64,000 bases of DNA from Caprimulgus europaeus (GCA_907165065.1 OU015524.1:54229295-54293294); one strand, 5' to 3'. Counted from the stretch's first letter, positions 12,844-24,465 are shown. Numbers and translations: made by a program. Notes: generated by a model not told the origin, from the letters alone.

Positions 12844-13127
12844 AACATAGGAAACTTGGCAACCTGACTGTGACAGTGAAAAAGACCGTCCCCTCTCCAG
12901 AAGCAATACAGATCCTCTACCAGCGCATGAGATATGAATATGAGTTTTATTACTATGTCAAAGAACAGTTCCACCTGCTGAAACGCAAGTTTGGACTGAA
13001 GTCTCATATCAGGAAACCACGTCCCAGACCAGAGTTCTTCATTCCTTCTCCTCTGGAAACAGAGGAACCGATAGATGATGAGGAAGAAGATGATGAAAAG
13101 TGGCTAGAGGATATCTATAAAAGGTGA
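12844..13127 (+). CDS. UST: UST terminal coding exon: uronyl (dermatan/chondroitin sulfate) 2-O-sulfotransferase, C-terminal 93 residues
   Basis: UST is a Golgi type II membrane enzyme. It transfers sulfate from PAPS to the 2-O position of uronic acid (iduronate or glucuronate) in dermatan and chondroitin sulfate. Only the C-terminus is here: HRKLGNLTVTVKK at the start, then an aromatic-rich helix segment (YEYEFYYYVKEQFHLLKRKF), a basic proline-rich linker (RKPRPRP), and a very acidic tail (EEPIDDEEEDDEKWLEDIYK) ending in R before the TGA at 13125-13127. I recognise this tail and the LGNLTVTVKKTVPSPEA block as UST rather than the related heparan enzyme HS2ST1, whose C-terminus lacks the acidic tail. 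The exon starts at 12844 after ACAG. An ATG at 12816 lies in the intron and is not a start. The catalytic PAPS-binding motifs and the membrane anchor are encoded by exons outside the window. There are no frameshifts or stops, so the gene appears intact. Confidence 0.95.
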
Positions 13128-14623
13128 TGGATGGAAGAGCTATGCTTTCTCTTCTGGTGACCCCTCCAGCTTTCTTGAGATTTTTTTTTTTAATTATTAT
13201 TAAAAGTAATTCTTTAAGGAACTGAATTAATGCGCAGCAGCATTTGAAACAGAATGAATGAGACCATTCCCACATGCTGGGGCCATCGGGAGATACCTGG
13301 TTTTGCGGGTTTGATTCATGATACAGTGTTGGCTCTATAGCATCCTTGCTATAGCATAGTTCAAGAGAGAAATGTCTACTGTCTGTCACAAAATAACTTT
13401 TTGGGTATGCAGTAGTCCTCTGGGAACCTGCAAAACATAAAAGAATAGATTAGTTGGTCTTGAAAAGTAAATTTTACAGACCCTTGTCTCTCTCCTTCTC
13501 CAGAAAAAAAGTCTGCACTGTGTAATGCTGCAGCATTAACTGCCGGCAATGCGGACCACAGGCAGTGAGCCATTAGGGAAGAGTGCCTCTTGCTGCCCAG
13601 AGCAGGCTGGTATCCCAGTGGTATGGTCAGAGCCACGGCTGTGCCTGCGCACATCGAGGATAACCAGCTCAGAAAGGGGATGGATAAGGGATGGCTTCTG
13701 AGTTACCCTGTGCAGGAGGAGCTAGGCTGCTGTTCTGGCAAATTAGTCTTAGTGGACATAATTGCAAGTTACAGGAACTAGCTGGTTTTGGTAAACCCTT
13801 CTAGTTCATAGAGTGGAGAAAGTTACCAGGTCAGTGAATGGCAACAACAGATGAGAACTGCAAGGCAGGGTTACCTAAACAGTAGAGTTTGCTTCTGCAG
13901 TTGAGTACTTTTCTAGTAGACTGAAGGAAAAAGTGCAGTGTACGGTTTTTATGTTCAGGAGGGGTGTTTGTAGATTTTTATGCGTCCCAAATCCAAAGAG
14001 ACAGAGAAAAAGTCACTCATTAAAAAAACATGGATTATCTGGAACTCCCATTACATATGACCAGTATTTCTGTGATTGCAGAGTTTAGTTGTTCACTTCT
14101 GAAGCTGAACACAGCTACCCCACCAGTGCAAACACCAGATGCCTGCTTTAGCATGGGTGGAAGTAACATTAACAATATGGACGTACACAACTTCTCTAGC
14201 TGAAATATTTCAGAATTATAAGGATGAAGTCCCACTCTGTGAAACCAAAGCCAATTCAATGATGTGTTGTTAAGAGAGTCGCTGTGAAAGTTTGCCCTTG
14301 TTAATCACTACAAGTATTACCAGCAAACACTAGAAAGGGGATGGGTGGAGGCTGGGAGGGGAAAGGAAAATAGCTCCAACATGTGACATGCTGTTGTCTT
14401 TAAGGTGGGTGTCCCTAGGGTTCCCTGTGGCCTTCAGTCTTGCCAGGTATTTGACAGCCAGGACTGGTGGTACAGGAGTGACAGACCTGCAGGCAGCAAT
14501 GGACAGAGCTATTTGACCATCTGCTCCACAGCAGAATGCAGGGGATTTGGAGGTCTTGGTGAAGCTTTTGCCTCTTGTGCGCTGTTGTTGCCAGAAGAAG
14601 CTGGACTACTAGGGGATATGAGC

Positions 14624-14629
14624 AATAAA
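14624..14629 (+). promoter_or_regulatory. UST: Candidate proximal polyadenylation signal AATAAA
   Basis: A canonical hexamer about 1.5 kb after the UST stop. It could produce a shorter alternative 3' UTR. Position and hexamer are the only support. Confidence 0.25.
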
Positions 14630-14935
14630 TTCCTGTCCTAGAGCAGAGGAAAGAAGCAAGGCTGAGGAGTTGCAGCTCCTTGCCAGGATGAGTCCCAGTA
14701 GCACTTCAGGGGCAGTGCACTTCTGTCTAACTCGCGTCCTTTCTCCAACATCTACCAGGCAGGTTTTGCTTCCTGTTCTGTGGCTGCCTCTTTAGTGTGT
14801 CTGCCATCTGTAAGGTCATGCTTCAGTTTGCAATAACAAGCAAAAGTTATTTTGTGATGGATGAGGCATATAAACTTGGGCTAAGCTCAAACGTGCTTTC
14901 CAAGGGTTTCCTCTTCCATGAGGCTGCTGAGAGCC

Positions 14936-14941
14936 AATAAA
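14936..14941 (+). promoter_or_regulatory. UST: Candidate polyadenylation signal AATAAA for UST
   Basis: A canonical hexamer about 1.8 kb after the stop codon, followed by a T-containing stretch. It forms a pair with another AATAAA at 15001-15006, 65 bases downstream, which makes this the most signal-dense site in the proposed 3' UTR. There is no transcript evidence here. Confidence 0.35.
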
Positions 14942-17900
14942 CCTTATTGCCCATCTTCATCACTAATCAGTCTTTACTGTACCTACACGCAGAGAATGAA
15001 AATAAAGAAGTGTAATCATGTTAAGACAAGATGCTAACTTACAGAAAATACTGTGTAGAAGAGTGCATTTTCAGTATTAACATCCTAGGTTGGCAGTAGC
15101 AACACACTGCCATGGGCGAGCATCTTAAAGAAAGCTGACAATGGCACAGGTAACAACTAACATTAGCTAAAATATGAATCTGCTGCATTGTATATTTTAA
15201 GTGGTTTCTATGAAATTACATTGAAAGAGTAATGATTAGTTTACACACTGTGGAGTTGTTATATTTTGGAAAGAAAACTAATATTCTCACCTTTCAGAAA
15301 TTCTGTTTGAATCCTTTTTGCCAACATTGTAACAGAATAATCAGTCACTTAACACATTCACCCTTCCTGCAAGTTCACCGCCGCTTACTGTAAAGTCTGT
15401 TTTTATCTGTTTATTTAATGGTATCTTCAGCCATCACTACTTATAACCTAAATACAAAACCTGTTTAATGATTTACTTGCTAGGTTTTAATGTTGTATTT
15501 TCTGTAAAAATCAACCTGGCCTCTCCTTCTTGAATGGTACTTCATAAATTTATCTGGCACATAGCATCTAAGATTCCTGGTCCCACAGCCTATTTGTCTG
15601 TCATGAAATATATTTTACTTAATTGTTAAAAGGTACATTTTAAGCTGGTTAATCTTTGACTTATTTATTGAAACTTTTGAGCACATTCCAAATTCTAAGT
15701 TGCTCAGGAAAAAGATGATTTAAATTATTATATTTTGGTCTTATGAGTATTTTTTATTAAAAAAAAAAATCATTGTTTGGAAGCCGCTAGCCCGCAAGAA
15801 GTGCCATGTACGTACTTGTAAATCTTTGTGGAGGGAAAAAGGTGGGTGCTTGACATTTATGAAGACAAAAAAACATAGCTTAGCTATAAATGAAAGCAAC
15901 ATGTGTTTTGGGATGAACTATTCTTTAACTTATTCACTACCATCTCCTGAAATATAAATAAGCCATAGGACTCTCTATTTTTCAGTCCAGTGATGTTTAA
16001 AAATAAAACTTGTACAGTTCTTCCTAGCACCACAGTCTGCTTGCTTACACTAGTTTTCTTGCCTGGGGACAGCAGCAGTGGGTAAGAGGCTGAAGCTGCC
16101 CCAAGCAGAACAGGATTGGATATGGCATAATTTATCATCTAAAAGTCGTACTTCAGCAGCGAGGTTGGGGCAGGTTGTTTCTGGGTTATTCCGTGTCCCA
16201 AACTGTCTGGAGGTGTGAGAGTGAAGGCAGAATTATTTTACTCACCCAAGATGTGCAGTAAGTATCCTGAAGTACATTGTCTCATGTGCTTTGTAGCTGC
16301 AAAGTAGAAAGAAGTTTTATCCAGGAGAGAAACAGCTTGGTCCACGTACACTGCATTTTACTGGATATGGTATTTGATGGCCAGGCTTACAAGCTCCACT
16401 AGTCCAAAGTGATGTTGTAATGGAAATGAAACATCAGTGCTTTCACACTAAAGAGAGAATCAACCATTGTTAAAATGCAGCATTCTGGAAAAAATAAATT
16501 TTAGTCTTAAGTTTCAAGTGACAGTGACAAATGATGCAGTTTTTTTGTTCCTGTTTAATTTACTTCTCTTCCACATAAATTGTGCTGATGATGCAAGGCT
16601 AAGTCCGAGTGTCTGAAATGTTCTCTACTTAAATGTAGAGAAGTAGCTTAGCAGAACTGAAGGTATGTGAAACTGGTGGTGTATTTGAAGCATTTCAATT
16701 TCTTGGTAATCCTTTATCATTGGACATTTGATGAATTGTTTGAATGTTAGAATATAGAATGGTACATAGTATCATAAAGACACAATTTTAAACATTGGAG
16801 AACAGACCTGTGGATTCCAGCTGTTGAATTCTTCCTCCTTTTAACACTTGTTGTAATAAAAATATTTAATGTAAAGGTAGATTTTTTGACTAACAAAGGA
16901 AACCACACTGCATGCCAACTTGGATCCTCTTATCAAATGAAAAAACATCATCCACCAAAGAATGAAACTCTTCATCCTCTTCAAAAATAAAGGTCTGTAA
17001 TTCCCAGTTAAGGGTAACGGTGCTCTGATCTTTCCCTCCATTTTAAGAAAGGGAACATCTGTGATGGTAGACCATAGCCTAAAACAACACAGCAACATTT
17101 TTGAGAGCTAGAATACTGTAATACAATACCACAGCATTCCTTCTGTTTTATTTTTAAGGAATCAGCCTTTATTGCAAAGAGTTCAGCAAATACATAAAAC
17201 ACTTGATCAATCTGCTTCTATGAGCCAAAACCAGAGAAAAGCTCTGTGTCTTATTACATATAGACCTTCATATGCAGACTCCATGAGAAAGCAAGAAGGG
17301 TCCTACCAAGCCTCGGAAGTGCCTGTCTAGTGATGTTGGAAGCACTGGGACCACTTCTGCCGGGTCTGTCCCAAGGGAGCATTTGCAAAGTCAGGCTCTG
17401 CTCAGGTGTCCACAGGTATGGTGGGAAGGGTGATGGAAGGCAGCTCTGTGAGAAACAGCCATTGGGGGCTGAAGAAATCCCCTGCAAAATGTTAAAAGTG
17501 GATGGAAAGGATCTTATTTTGAAGGTCAAAAGTTAAATCTAAACCAGCATAGATCAGTTGCTGATGTCTCACAACTGAAAAACTGTCCTACATTTTCTTT
17601 GGTTTGCCCAGAAATGGCATTGCATGCCAAGCTGCAGCATGAAGTGAACTTCAGAGTTCAGTTACAAGCTTTTGAAAACAGGTTTGTGTAATGGAAGTGT
17701 CAGCAGACCGTAACAGTGGTGTCCCAGCACCATGTCTCATGCTGTCTTATTGGAGAAGCCTGTAGGTGGGTAGAAGGTTGTTCTGGGGGCAACAGGGTAT
17801 AGGGAAGTGGGGAGGTTTTCTGCAAGTACATATTTGGCCTTTTCAATGCTGTAAGATGGTAAGATTTGACCAGTGGTATATCTGAATTTGGATTTTTAAT

Positions 17901-19129
17901 ATAAATATGTGGATTTCCTTTTCTAAGTACGTAAAAAGGAAGAACCCAGGTCTGGTTTTGTATTTAACTGATTGTGGCTGAAGGTAAGTTAACCCTGCTG
18001 TCAGGCAGGCATGGTAGGAACGTGTTTTGTGCAACTTTTGCTGTCCTTTTGTTCCCTTCTTTGGATCCAATGGGCAAAAAGTCTGATGGCAAAGAATTCT
18101 GCTATACTGCAGGGAAACTGGTGCTGTGAAAAGTAGAGATTAGAAGGAATACATGGAGGCCTTGCTGTTTAGGTTTAAGAATAATGGCCTAAACACTAGG
18201 ATGAGACAGAGCACCCAGCAGAAATGCAACCCAAACTGCTCACTCTCTTTATGGCTTTGACTCATCTGGAAAACTTGAGACCATGCTTCAAAATCAAATG
18301 CTGCTTCAGATTTGTGATTTTTATGAAGTCAGCATTTTTTTTGCCTTTTCAATGCACTTCCAAATTGCCACTTTGCCTCGGAAACCTGGCGGAGTAAAAG
18401 CACATAGCCTGTAGCTGTATCTGATGTGCAGGAGCTGATCTGAGTTGATCCTCCAGCAAACCTCTTTGCAGGTTGACTGCAAGTAATGAGCCGAGTGAAA
18501 TGAACCTTTCTCGGTGCAGTGATGCTGCTAATGAGCAGAGTAATGTTTACTGTGCCATAAGGGAACGTATTCCTGCAGTGTCCCAGTTTACCGGGCCAGG
18601 ATGATACAGGAGACTTTAGATAACCTCGAGGCTCATGGGAGTTTTGTTAGGTAGCAAAGGCCAATTGCATCTCCTGATTTTGAACTCATGATCACCTCCA
18701 GTTTGGGTGCAGGAAAAAAAAAATAGAGGCGATTACAGTCCGTGGCAAACATGAGTGTGATAGTCCAGGGTATGGCTTCCCACGGCACACAGGAATTTCT
18801 CTTCTAGGGGCCTCCAATCTAGTTTGTGTGGTGTAAGCTCAGGGAGGGAAAATCAACTCTAGTTGTTAGTCTCCAATTCCCCAAAGAAGACGAGATTCTC
18901 AAGATCATGCTGGAGAGATGTGCTAGAAGAAGCGGTGATGAGACACCTATGCCTCACAGAAGAGCTGTGAGCCTTTGCCATTTTCACTTTCTCCATTTGT
19001 TTGTATTTTAACAAACCATAACCTATATTTGGTGTGTTTCCCAAGGTCAATCTGTGTAGGGTATTTCTGCACTAACCATATTGTCTGAGCATCTTGGAAA
19101 ATGATTAATATCTTTATTCTTTTGAGCCA

Positions 19130-19280
19130 CCGTGGAGGTAAAGTGCTGTTCTCCCCATTGCGTACATTGGCAATGGATATAGCAGGTGGGTAAGTGATAG
19201 TCCCAGTGTCACACAGGAAGGTTGTGAAAAAGCACTGATTATAATTTAGCCAGGTGTCTTAATCCTTGAACTTTCCTTCC
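19130..19280 (+). repeat. Possible MIR/CORE-SINE-like ancient repeat fragment
   Basis: The text 'gtgggtaagtgatagtccca', 'gtgtcacacaggaaggttgt' followed by 'cttcctgctctaagatc' follows the order 'aagtgacttgcccaaggtcacacaggaag...gctctaacca' seen in amniote MIR-type SINEs and L2 ends. It is strongly diverged and recognised only from word order. Confidence 0.35.
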
Positions 19281-20209
19281 TGCTCTAAGATCAGTCCTAG
19301 ATTTTAGAAGTCAAAACAAGTAACATGGAAAATTTTAGTTACATGGAGTTGTCTCCCCTTATCTTTTCCTTAAAACCCTAAAACTTTTCAGGTAACTGCC
19401 TAAATATGAATGACTTTTTAGCTGTTCAGCAGACCATTATGTCCTTTAGGGACAAAGATTAAATCCTAGGCTTATCTGTTTAGTTGCAGAACGAACACCT
19501 GCAGAAATGGCATGGCAGTAAGGTTGCTTTATGTTTGGGAAAGGTGATCCTATAGCAGCAAGAGCAGATAAGCAGATGGATGGCTGGCTGAAGTCACATC
19601 TTGTAAATTTAGCCATTCACAAGGATATGGTTGCATTTTCTCCTGCAATACACGGTGCTTGTCTTCAGTTGTGTTTTCTTTTTTTCGACAGTGCTTAGAA
19701 ACCCAGAACATGAAGTGATGCCTTACTGCTCAGCAACCAGCACCAACACAGAGTGAAAAGACAGTTCTCACTCAGCTCACCACATAGCTGGTTTTGTCTG
19801 GTGTATCCATAAACCATAACACTTAAGCTATCAGACAGGGGTATATGTCTCTCAGCTGAGAGATCTGGTGCTGTCCCCTCATCTCCTCCCAGTACCTGCC
19901 TTACCTGGACAGTACACACTGTTAAAGCTTTTGCCTATGTCTTCGGGGGAGCATCTTAAAGAAGACTGAGCAAACAGGGATGTAATCCAAACTCCAGTGT
20001 CCACATGCCCATGCTTTGTGGAGGAGCAAGAGCCCTGCTGTAAACTTTGATAATGGGGTAAGGCTCCTGAGGTTGAGCCCACCTTTTAGGTGTCAGCCTC
20101 ATTGCTGCTCCAGATCTAGTTTCTGCTCTGAGTATTAGGGCGAGTCCCAGCCTGTCTCTGTTGAAATAACTGAGGCTTAGCAATGCCAAATCCGTCTCCT
20201 TTGGCTTTG

Positions 20210-20345
20210 GGCCGGGAGGCTGAAATGCGCTGGCAGGTGAGCACATCAGGGCGCAAAGAAGTCTCCGCAGTGTCAGTCCTCCGACGTGAGCAGAGACGCT
20301 CGGTGTCGGCAGCAGCCCTGGAGGCTGGTGTCTGAGTGGGGAGAG
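20210..20345. promoter_or_regulatory. Small CpG cluster of unknown role
   Basis: About ten CpGs fall within about 135 bases (ggccggg, atgcgctgg, gggcgcaaa, tccgacgtgagc, gacgctcggtgtcgg), in a region otherwise poor in CpG. A donor-like CAGGTGAGC lies at about 20234-20242. It could be a weak promoter or first exon of an unannotated transcript, or a chance patch. It falls well short of a full CpG island. Confidence 0.2.
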
Positions 20346-23300
20346 GGAAACGGAGCCAGTTTCTCAGTCGTAGCTAGCTGGTGGGCATTTCTGCCAAATC
20401 TCCCTTGGACAAGTTTGTGCTGGTCCTGTCAGCACTTGCTGTGGGAAAAACCTTTCTTCCTGTGCTTCTTGGGACAGAAAGCTGGCAAGGAGAGCCCAGC
20501 AGCGCCTCTTTTTCAAGGAGGCTGGAGGGGTCCAGGGGAGATGTGGGGGTGTAGGGGAGGGAGGGCAGCAGCCTCCTGCCTGCCCCATAGGGAGCTGAGC
20601 TCTGGGCTGTTTCTCACCAGACGCGGGCAGGACAGTGCTGATGGAGGACAGTGTTGCTCCTTGAAGCATGAAAACCCCGCTCCTCACAATGGGGTTTCTT
20701 GTCAGAAACTCTGCTGTGAAAACTCCCTGGAGTTTCCACACAACTGTAGCTTTCCAGCAGGTTTTGCCCCCAAAGAACGTGATTTGGCCCATCAGTGTTG
20801 GCTGGAAACTGAGCTTTCTAGTGACTCCACAATCCAGCCCTTGTCAGTCACGCCACTTGGGTCCGTGCATGGGGCTCTTTGTGATAAACCTCACTGGAAT
20901 TTGGAAACCGTTCAGCAAATTTGACCTCTACTTTGTCTTATAAATATCACAGTGTCAAGCAGCATCGCACATGTCTTATCACTCCAAAACTGGGAGAAGG
21001 AGATGGAATTATTATGTGGTCAGCTCTGATTTTCCAAAACAATATCTTTTGAGTCAAAGGAAAAAGCTTTTTGTTTCTCAGAAAGAAAAGAGACCGTCCT
21101 CTTTTTGCCTGGGGGAAGGGGGCTTTTCTCAAACTTGCTCTGATCCTTCATGGGCATGTACTGGTCACCCCAAAGAAGCAAAAAGCATTTTCATCTTTTT
21201 TAGGTAGAGCACTCTGGCAGCCAGCTCCTGTGAGGGAAGTGAGATGAGACCCAACCCATTTCTCTCTTCTCACCATGGGAAAGGGAACGGAGGCCTCAGC
21301 AAAACTTTGACCAAGCAGCTCTGACCAAAGTGAAGAGCTTCTAACTTCTCTGCAAAATAACAAAGTGCCAAATAGATAGCAAAGCTTACACAGGGGCAAT
21401 CCAGGCAAACACAGAAAATGCATTCAGCCGCAGGTGGGCATCTTTTAAGAAAGCTGCTGCTCCTTGCTAATATGAGGAAAGTCAGGCCCTTTCCTTCAGC
21501 AGAAAAGGTACGTGGTTCCATGCCACAGCCGTGGCGGTGCTGTCACAGGCAGCAGAAGAGGACACAGAGGCACAGCTGCCCTGGGAGCCCCACACAGCTG
21601 GCGGCCCGGCTTGCTGCCGAATCGCTGTGTGGCCTGGCCTAATTGCTTAAAGCTTTCCTTTTCCTCTCGCCATGAAGGCTGGAGTGTTGTATTTTATCTA
21701 CTCTGCAAAACTTTTATGAGAATTGGTACGGTTTTGTAGAATTCCTGAATAACAGGGATCACAATAGCTGCGGTGGAGCCAGACTTTGCAAGCCCGAATG
21801 CCTGCGCTGTGCTGTTTGCCTAACTTAGGCACAGTCTCTGCGGGCAGATGTGCTCCTCTGCCTCCCACTGATCCCAGCAGCAAGTGCCCCAGACTGCTCA
21901 AAATCCAGCTGAGGAGCAACAACTGCCCAGCGTGCCCCAGGCACTTCGGCCTCCACCTCCCTCCTTCTGTGTCAGTCCCAGGCTCAGAAAGGAGCCAGGC
22001 GCCACTGGAAAGCAGCTGAATGGAGCTCCCTAAACCACTCGGGGACTTTGCACCAGTTTAGATTCCTCTGGAAATAAAAAGGAGGCACTAAGAGTTTCCC
22101 TGGGGAAGTTTTCCATGGGGAAAACCTCCTAGTTTCCCTGCCAGATAGTGAGCTGGGACAAGTAATTTGAAACAGGACAGGTAATTCCCACCTTCCCCAA
22201 AATATGCCTTCAGGTTTTGGCCAGCCCTGAAGTCCTGTGAAGCCAGCAGTGTCACATCATATCCTTGAAGACTCCTCTTGCAGTCAACATTTAGGATCAA
22301 ATAGTAATAGTGATGACTAATAGTAATAATGACATTGTGTTTACCTCACAGTGTTAATGTTCAACTGAGTAGTAGATGCTGCAATTGCAAACAACCCAAA
22401 AAATGCTTTGTATGCAGAGGAAACCTTATGCAAGAGGTGGAAGAGTGCAGGTTAAACTGCGGGAGCCTCTTGCTGAGGAGGCCTAGACTGCAGTGCTCGA
22501 TGCCTGGGTGTAACTAGCTTTTCCTTCTTCCTTCCCCTCCACTGCATGTCGGTCATTTCAGTTTAGATTGAACAGAAAAAGTAGTAAGCCAAGCCAAATC
22601 TAAGTATCCATTGTTTCCTGCAGCCTGTCCCTCCAAAAGAGGTTTGCTTTAGTCCAGTGAGTCAAAAGGTATTGCTCCCTTACTCATCACTCCCATTTGC
22701 ATTGCTCAAGAGGAGACCTGGCAGAGAAATGGTGTGGACAAGTCCTGACAATTGCACTGGGACCGGTAGCTCATTCTCAGGGAAGCGCTGCATCGGCTGT
22801 TGGGACTTCAGGCTTGGAGAATGTCTAAATGGTGGTTGTTATTTGCTCAGGGCCAATGGAGCCTGTGTGAAGGTGCCACCCTAAAGGGAACCACAGTCTG
22901 AAATAACCAAGTGGAGCAAGACCAGGCTGGCACATGTAGCAATGGCAAATTCCCACTGTAGAACTGCAGTTAGGAGGTTAGCATGTGTTTAGTTTCTGCA
23001 CTGTGTAGGAACAGGTATATGTGTGTAGCTTCAGAACACTTAACTGTGGCCCTCTGGAGCACCACAAGGTTTTTAGACATGAAAGACAGAAGAGTTTTGC
23101 TTCTATAAAGCTTGAAAGAAGTTTGGAGACTGGAGCAGAGAAACCAGAAAAGAGGTGAGGTGCTTGGTGAGGTGTAAGGAGCAGAACCCTGTACATGGTG
23201 AGACAAGGATAGCTGCTCCCAGTGCAGGTATTAAGCAGGTGGATATCCATGAGGGAGCTGGCAGAAAGGCCAGTCACAGCCTCTCTGGCTCCATTTTCCC

Positions 23301-23517
23301 TGCCCCTGCTGCTGAGGGCATAATTTGTGGAAAGCTCATACCTGATAAGAGACAAGAGCACACAGCAAGAGGGAAAGGATTCAATCCAAGTCTAGTCATA
23401 ATGATGGGTCCAGGTGACACTGCTGAATAACCCTGATGCTGGAGCCAATCTGAGGGGAGGTGAATAGAGGCAGAGTCCTTTCCTCCTTTTGGTTCCCATC
23501 AGCAAAGGCCACTGCTG

Positions 23518-23539
23518 GTGCAAATTAACTAATTTGCAC
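23518..23539. promoter_or_regulatory. Perfect palindrome of octamer/homeodomain-like half-sites
   Basis: The arms GTGCAAATTA (23518-23527) and TAATTTGCAC (23530-23539) are exact reverse complements around a 2-base AC centre. Each arm contains a near-octamer TGCAAAT and a TAATT homeodomain core, so two POU-type sites face each other. The palindrome ends 3 bases before a TATA box. The arrangement suggests a regulated promoter element, but factor binding is inferred. Confidence 0.45.
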
Positions 23540-23542
23540 ATT

Positions 23543-23550
23543 TATAAAAG
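23543..23550 (+). promoter_or_regulatory. TATA box (TATAAAAG), plus strand
   Basis: This is a strong TATA consensus with an AT-rich 5' flank. It is directly downstream of the octamer-like palindrome and about 390 bases upstream of the CpG island core. A start site would be expected near 23573-23578. No first exon with a clear donor can be fixed from sequence; a weak candidate donor is AAAGGTAAAA near 24728-24737. Confidence 0.4.
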
Positions 23551-23659
23551 GAATCGAGGCAGCCTATAATACTGTTTCAAGCTTTCTTCTAGCAACCGGC
23601 TGATAGCAGGTTTGTTTAAAGGTTTTTTTCACCTTTAAAACTCAATTTTGTGCCGCTTG

Positions 23660-23688
23660 TTTTTTTTTTTTTTTTTTTTTTTAAAAAA
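23660..23688. repeat. T23-A6 homopolymer tract
   Basis: An uninterrupted run of 23 T (23660-23682) is followed directly by six A. It lies between the TATA box and the CpG island. It may be the A-tail remnant of a minus-strand insertion, or a nucleosome-excluding tract; no flanking retroposon is recognisable. Confidence 0.8.
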
Positions 23689-23715
23689 GTGCTGAAGTCA
23701 AGGGCGGCTGTGGGC

Positions 23716-23722
23716 TGACTCA
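23716..23722. promoter_or_regulatory. AP-1 consensus TGACTCA
   Basis: An exact 7-base AP-1 (FOS/JUN) site with flanking GGGC and CTT, about 200 bases upstream of the CpG island core and 28 bases after the T/A tract. The motif is common by chance, so its value comes from its place in the promoter-like cluster. Confidence 0.35.
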
Positions 23723-23929
23723 CTTTTCTCGGAGGAAGGGTTTTTCCTCCCGCTGCTGCGGTCCCTTGTTCCCACAACTCACGGGTCTCTGCATTTTAAC
23801 GCAGAGCCTGTGCTCCGCAAAAATGTACTGCAAGCTCTCAAAGAATCCATCTGTTTATGTTACCTCTCCCCGGCCCGACATCCTGTTTTGGGAAAAACAG
23901 CGTCTATCCTGAGAAGCGGGGAAAGCGAA

Positions 23930-24400
23930 AGGATGATCCTTCACGCAGGAGGTGACCGCGGTCCTCTCCCCGCCGCTCCCTTTCTCTTTTGGGGGTGGGC
24001 TCTTTCTCCCCCAGAGCTGCTGGCTACAGAGAGCACGGGCTGAGCCCGGCACCGCTCCCTCCCCGCAGGACCCCCGCAGCCCGAAGGGGCGGCAGGCGGC
24101 TCGGCGGAGCTGCCCGGGGAGAGGTGCCGGCCCCGGCGGGCTCTGCCCCTCCGGCGAGCCCCTGCCCGGCCCCCGAGCGGGGGGAGCGGCACCGGGGCTG
24201 GCTTCCACCCGCAGCAGCTCGCTGCTGGAGCTAGCCCCGTGGTCTCCCTTCGGAGCAGTGGTTCTGCTCGGCTGAAGCTGGGCGGCGGCAGCACCCTCGG
24301 CTCGCTTCGCTCCGTCCCGCCTGCATCTGCTGGGCCTTGGGTACCTGCGGGCCCTCGGCAAGCCCCGCCAGCCGGCGAGGAGGAGGAAGAATGGTTTGTT
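23930..24400. promoter_or_regulatory. CpG island, probable promoter of an unassigned transcript
   Basis: This is the most GC- and CpG-rich interval of the window, with several dozen CpGs over roughly 450 bases, falling off on both sides. It contains a GC box GGGGCGG (24086-24092); an ETS-type CCGGAAG inside TTCCGGAA follows at 24459-24465. Open frames cover it on both strands (for example 23855-24799 minus, 314 codons), as expected where stop codons are rare; they show low-complexity Pro/Ser/Gly/Arg composition and no domain. TAB2, the usual next gene after UST, is the obvious candidate owner, with its first non-coding exon here. A lncRNA is the alternative. Direction is unproven; the TATA box upstream favours plus. 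Confidence 0.6.
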
Positions 24401-24458
24401 AGCGGAAGAAGGGAGCTGTCTGAGAGAGCCTGGACGGAGCCAGGGCTGCCGAACAGTT

Positions 24459-24465
24459 CCGGAAG
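24459..24465 (+). promoter_or_regulatory. ETS-family site CCGGAAG
   Basis: The core sits within the palindrome TTCCGGAA at the downstream shoulder of the CpG island. ETS sites of this type are typical of CpG-island promoters near start sites, so it supports the promoter reading. Factor identity is inferred. Confidence 0.3.

Larger units (their letters stand above)
13128..15030 (+). other. UST: UST 3' UTR (3' end uncertain)
   Basis: This is non-coding sequence immediately after the UST stop codon. A T-rich/AT stretch at 13179-13202 lies close to the stop. Canonical AATAAA hexamers occur at 14624-14629, 14936-14941 and 15001-15006, and a further one at 16002-16007. The right boundary given follows the 15001 signal and is a guess; mammalian UST has a long 3' UTR, so a more distal end up to about 16 kb is equally possible. 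Short open frames in this interval show no protein-like composition. Confidence 0.5.
15031..23517. other. Intergenic, no gene recognised
   Basis: This is unique, mostly AT-rich sequence downstream of UST. Part of 15031-16100 may still be UST 3' UTR. The region includes an A11 run at 15759, a MIR-like fragment near 19130-19280 and a modest CpG cluster at 20210-20345. The longest open frame, 20286-20924 plus (212 codons), has no recognisable domain. Other short frames look random. Some of this may be conserved regulatory DNA, which cannot be judged from one sequence. Confidence 0.6.

Noticed and set aside
13039..13389. Minus-strand open frame of 116 codons antisense to the UST exon end
   Set aside because: It overlaps a real coding exon on the other strand and has no recognisable features; it is a shadow frame.
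15117..19962. Shared word GAGCATCTTAAAGAA at about 15118 and 19949 as a dispersed repeat
   Set aside because: A 15-base match is expected about once or twice by chance in 64 kb, and the flanks do not align.
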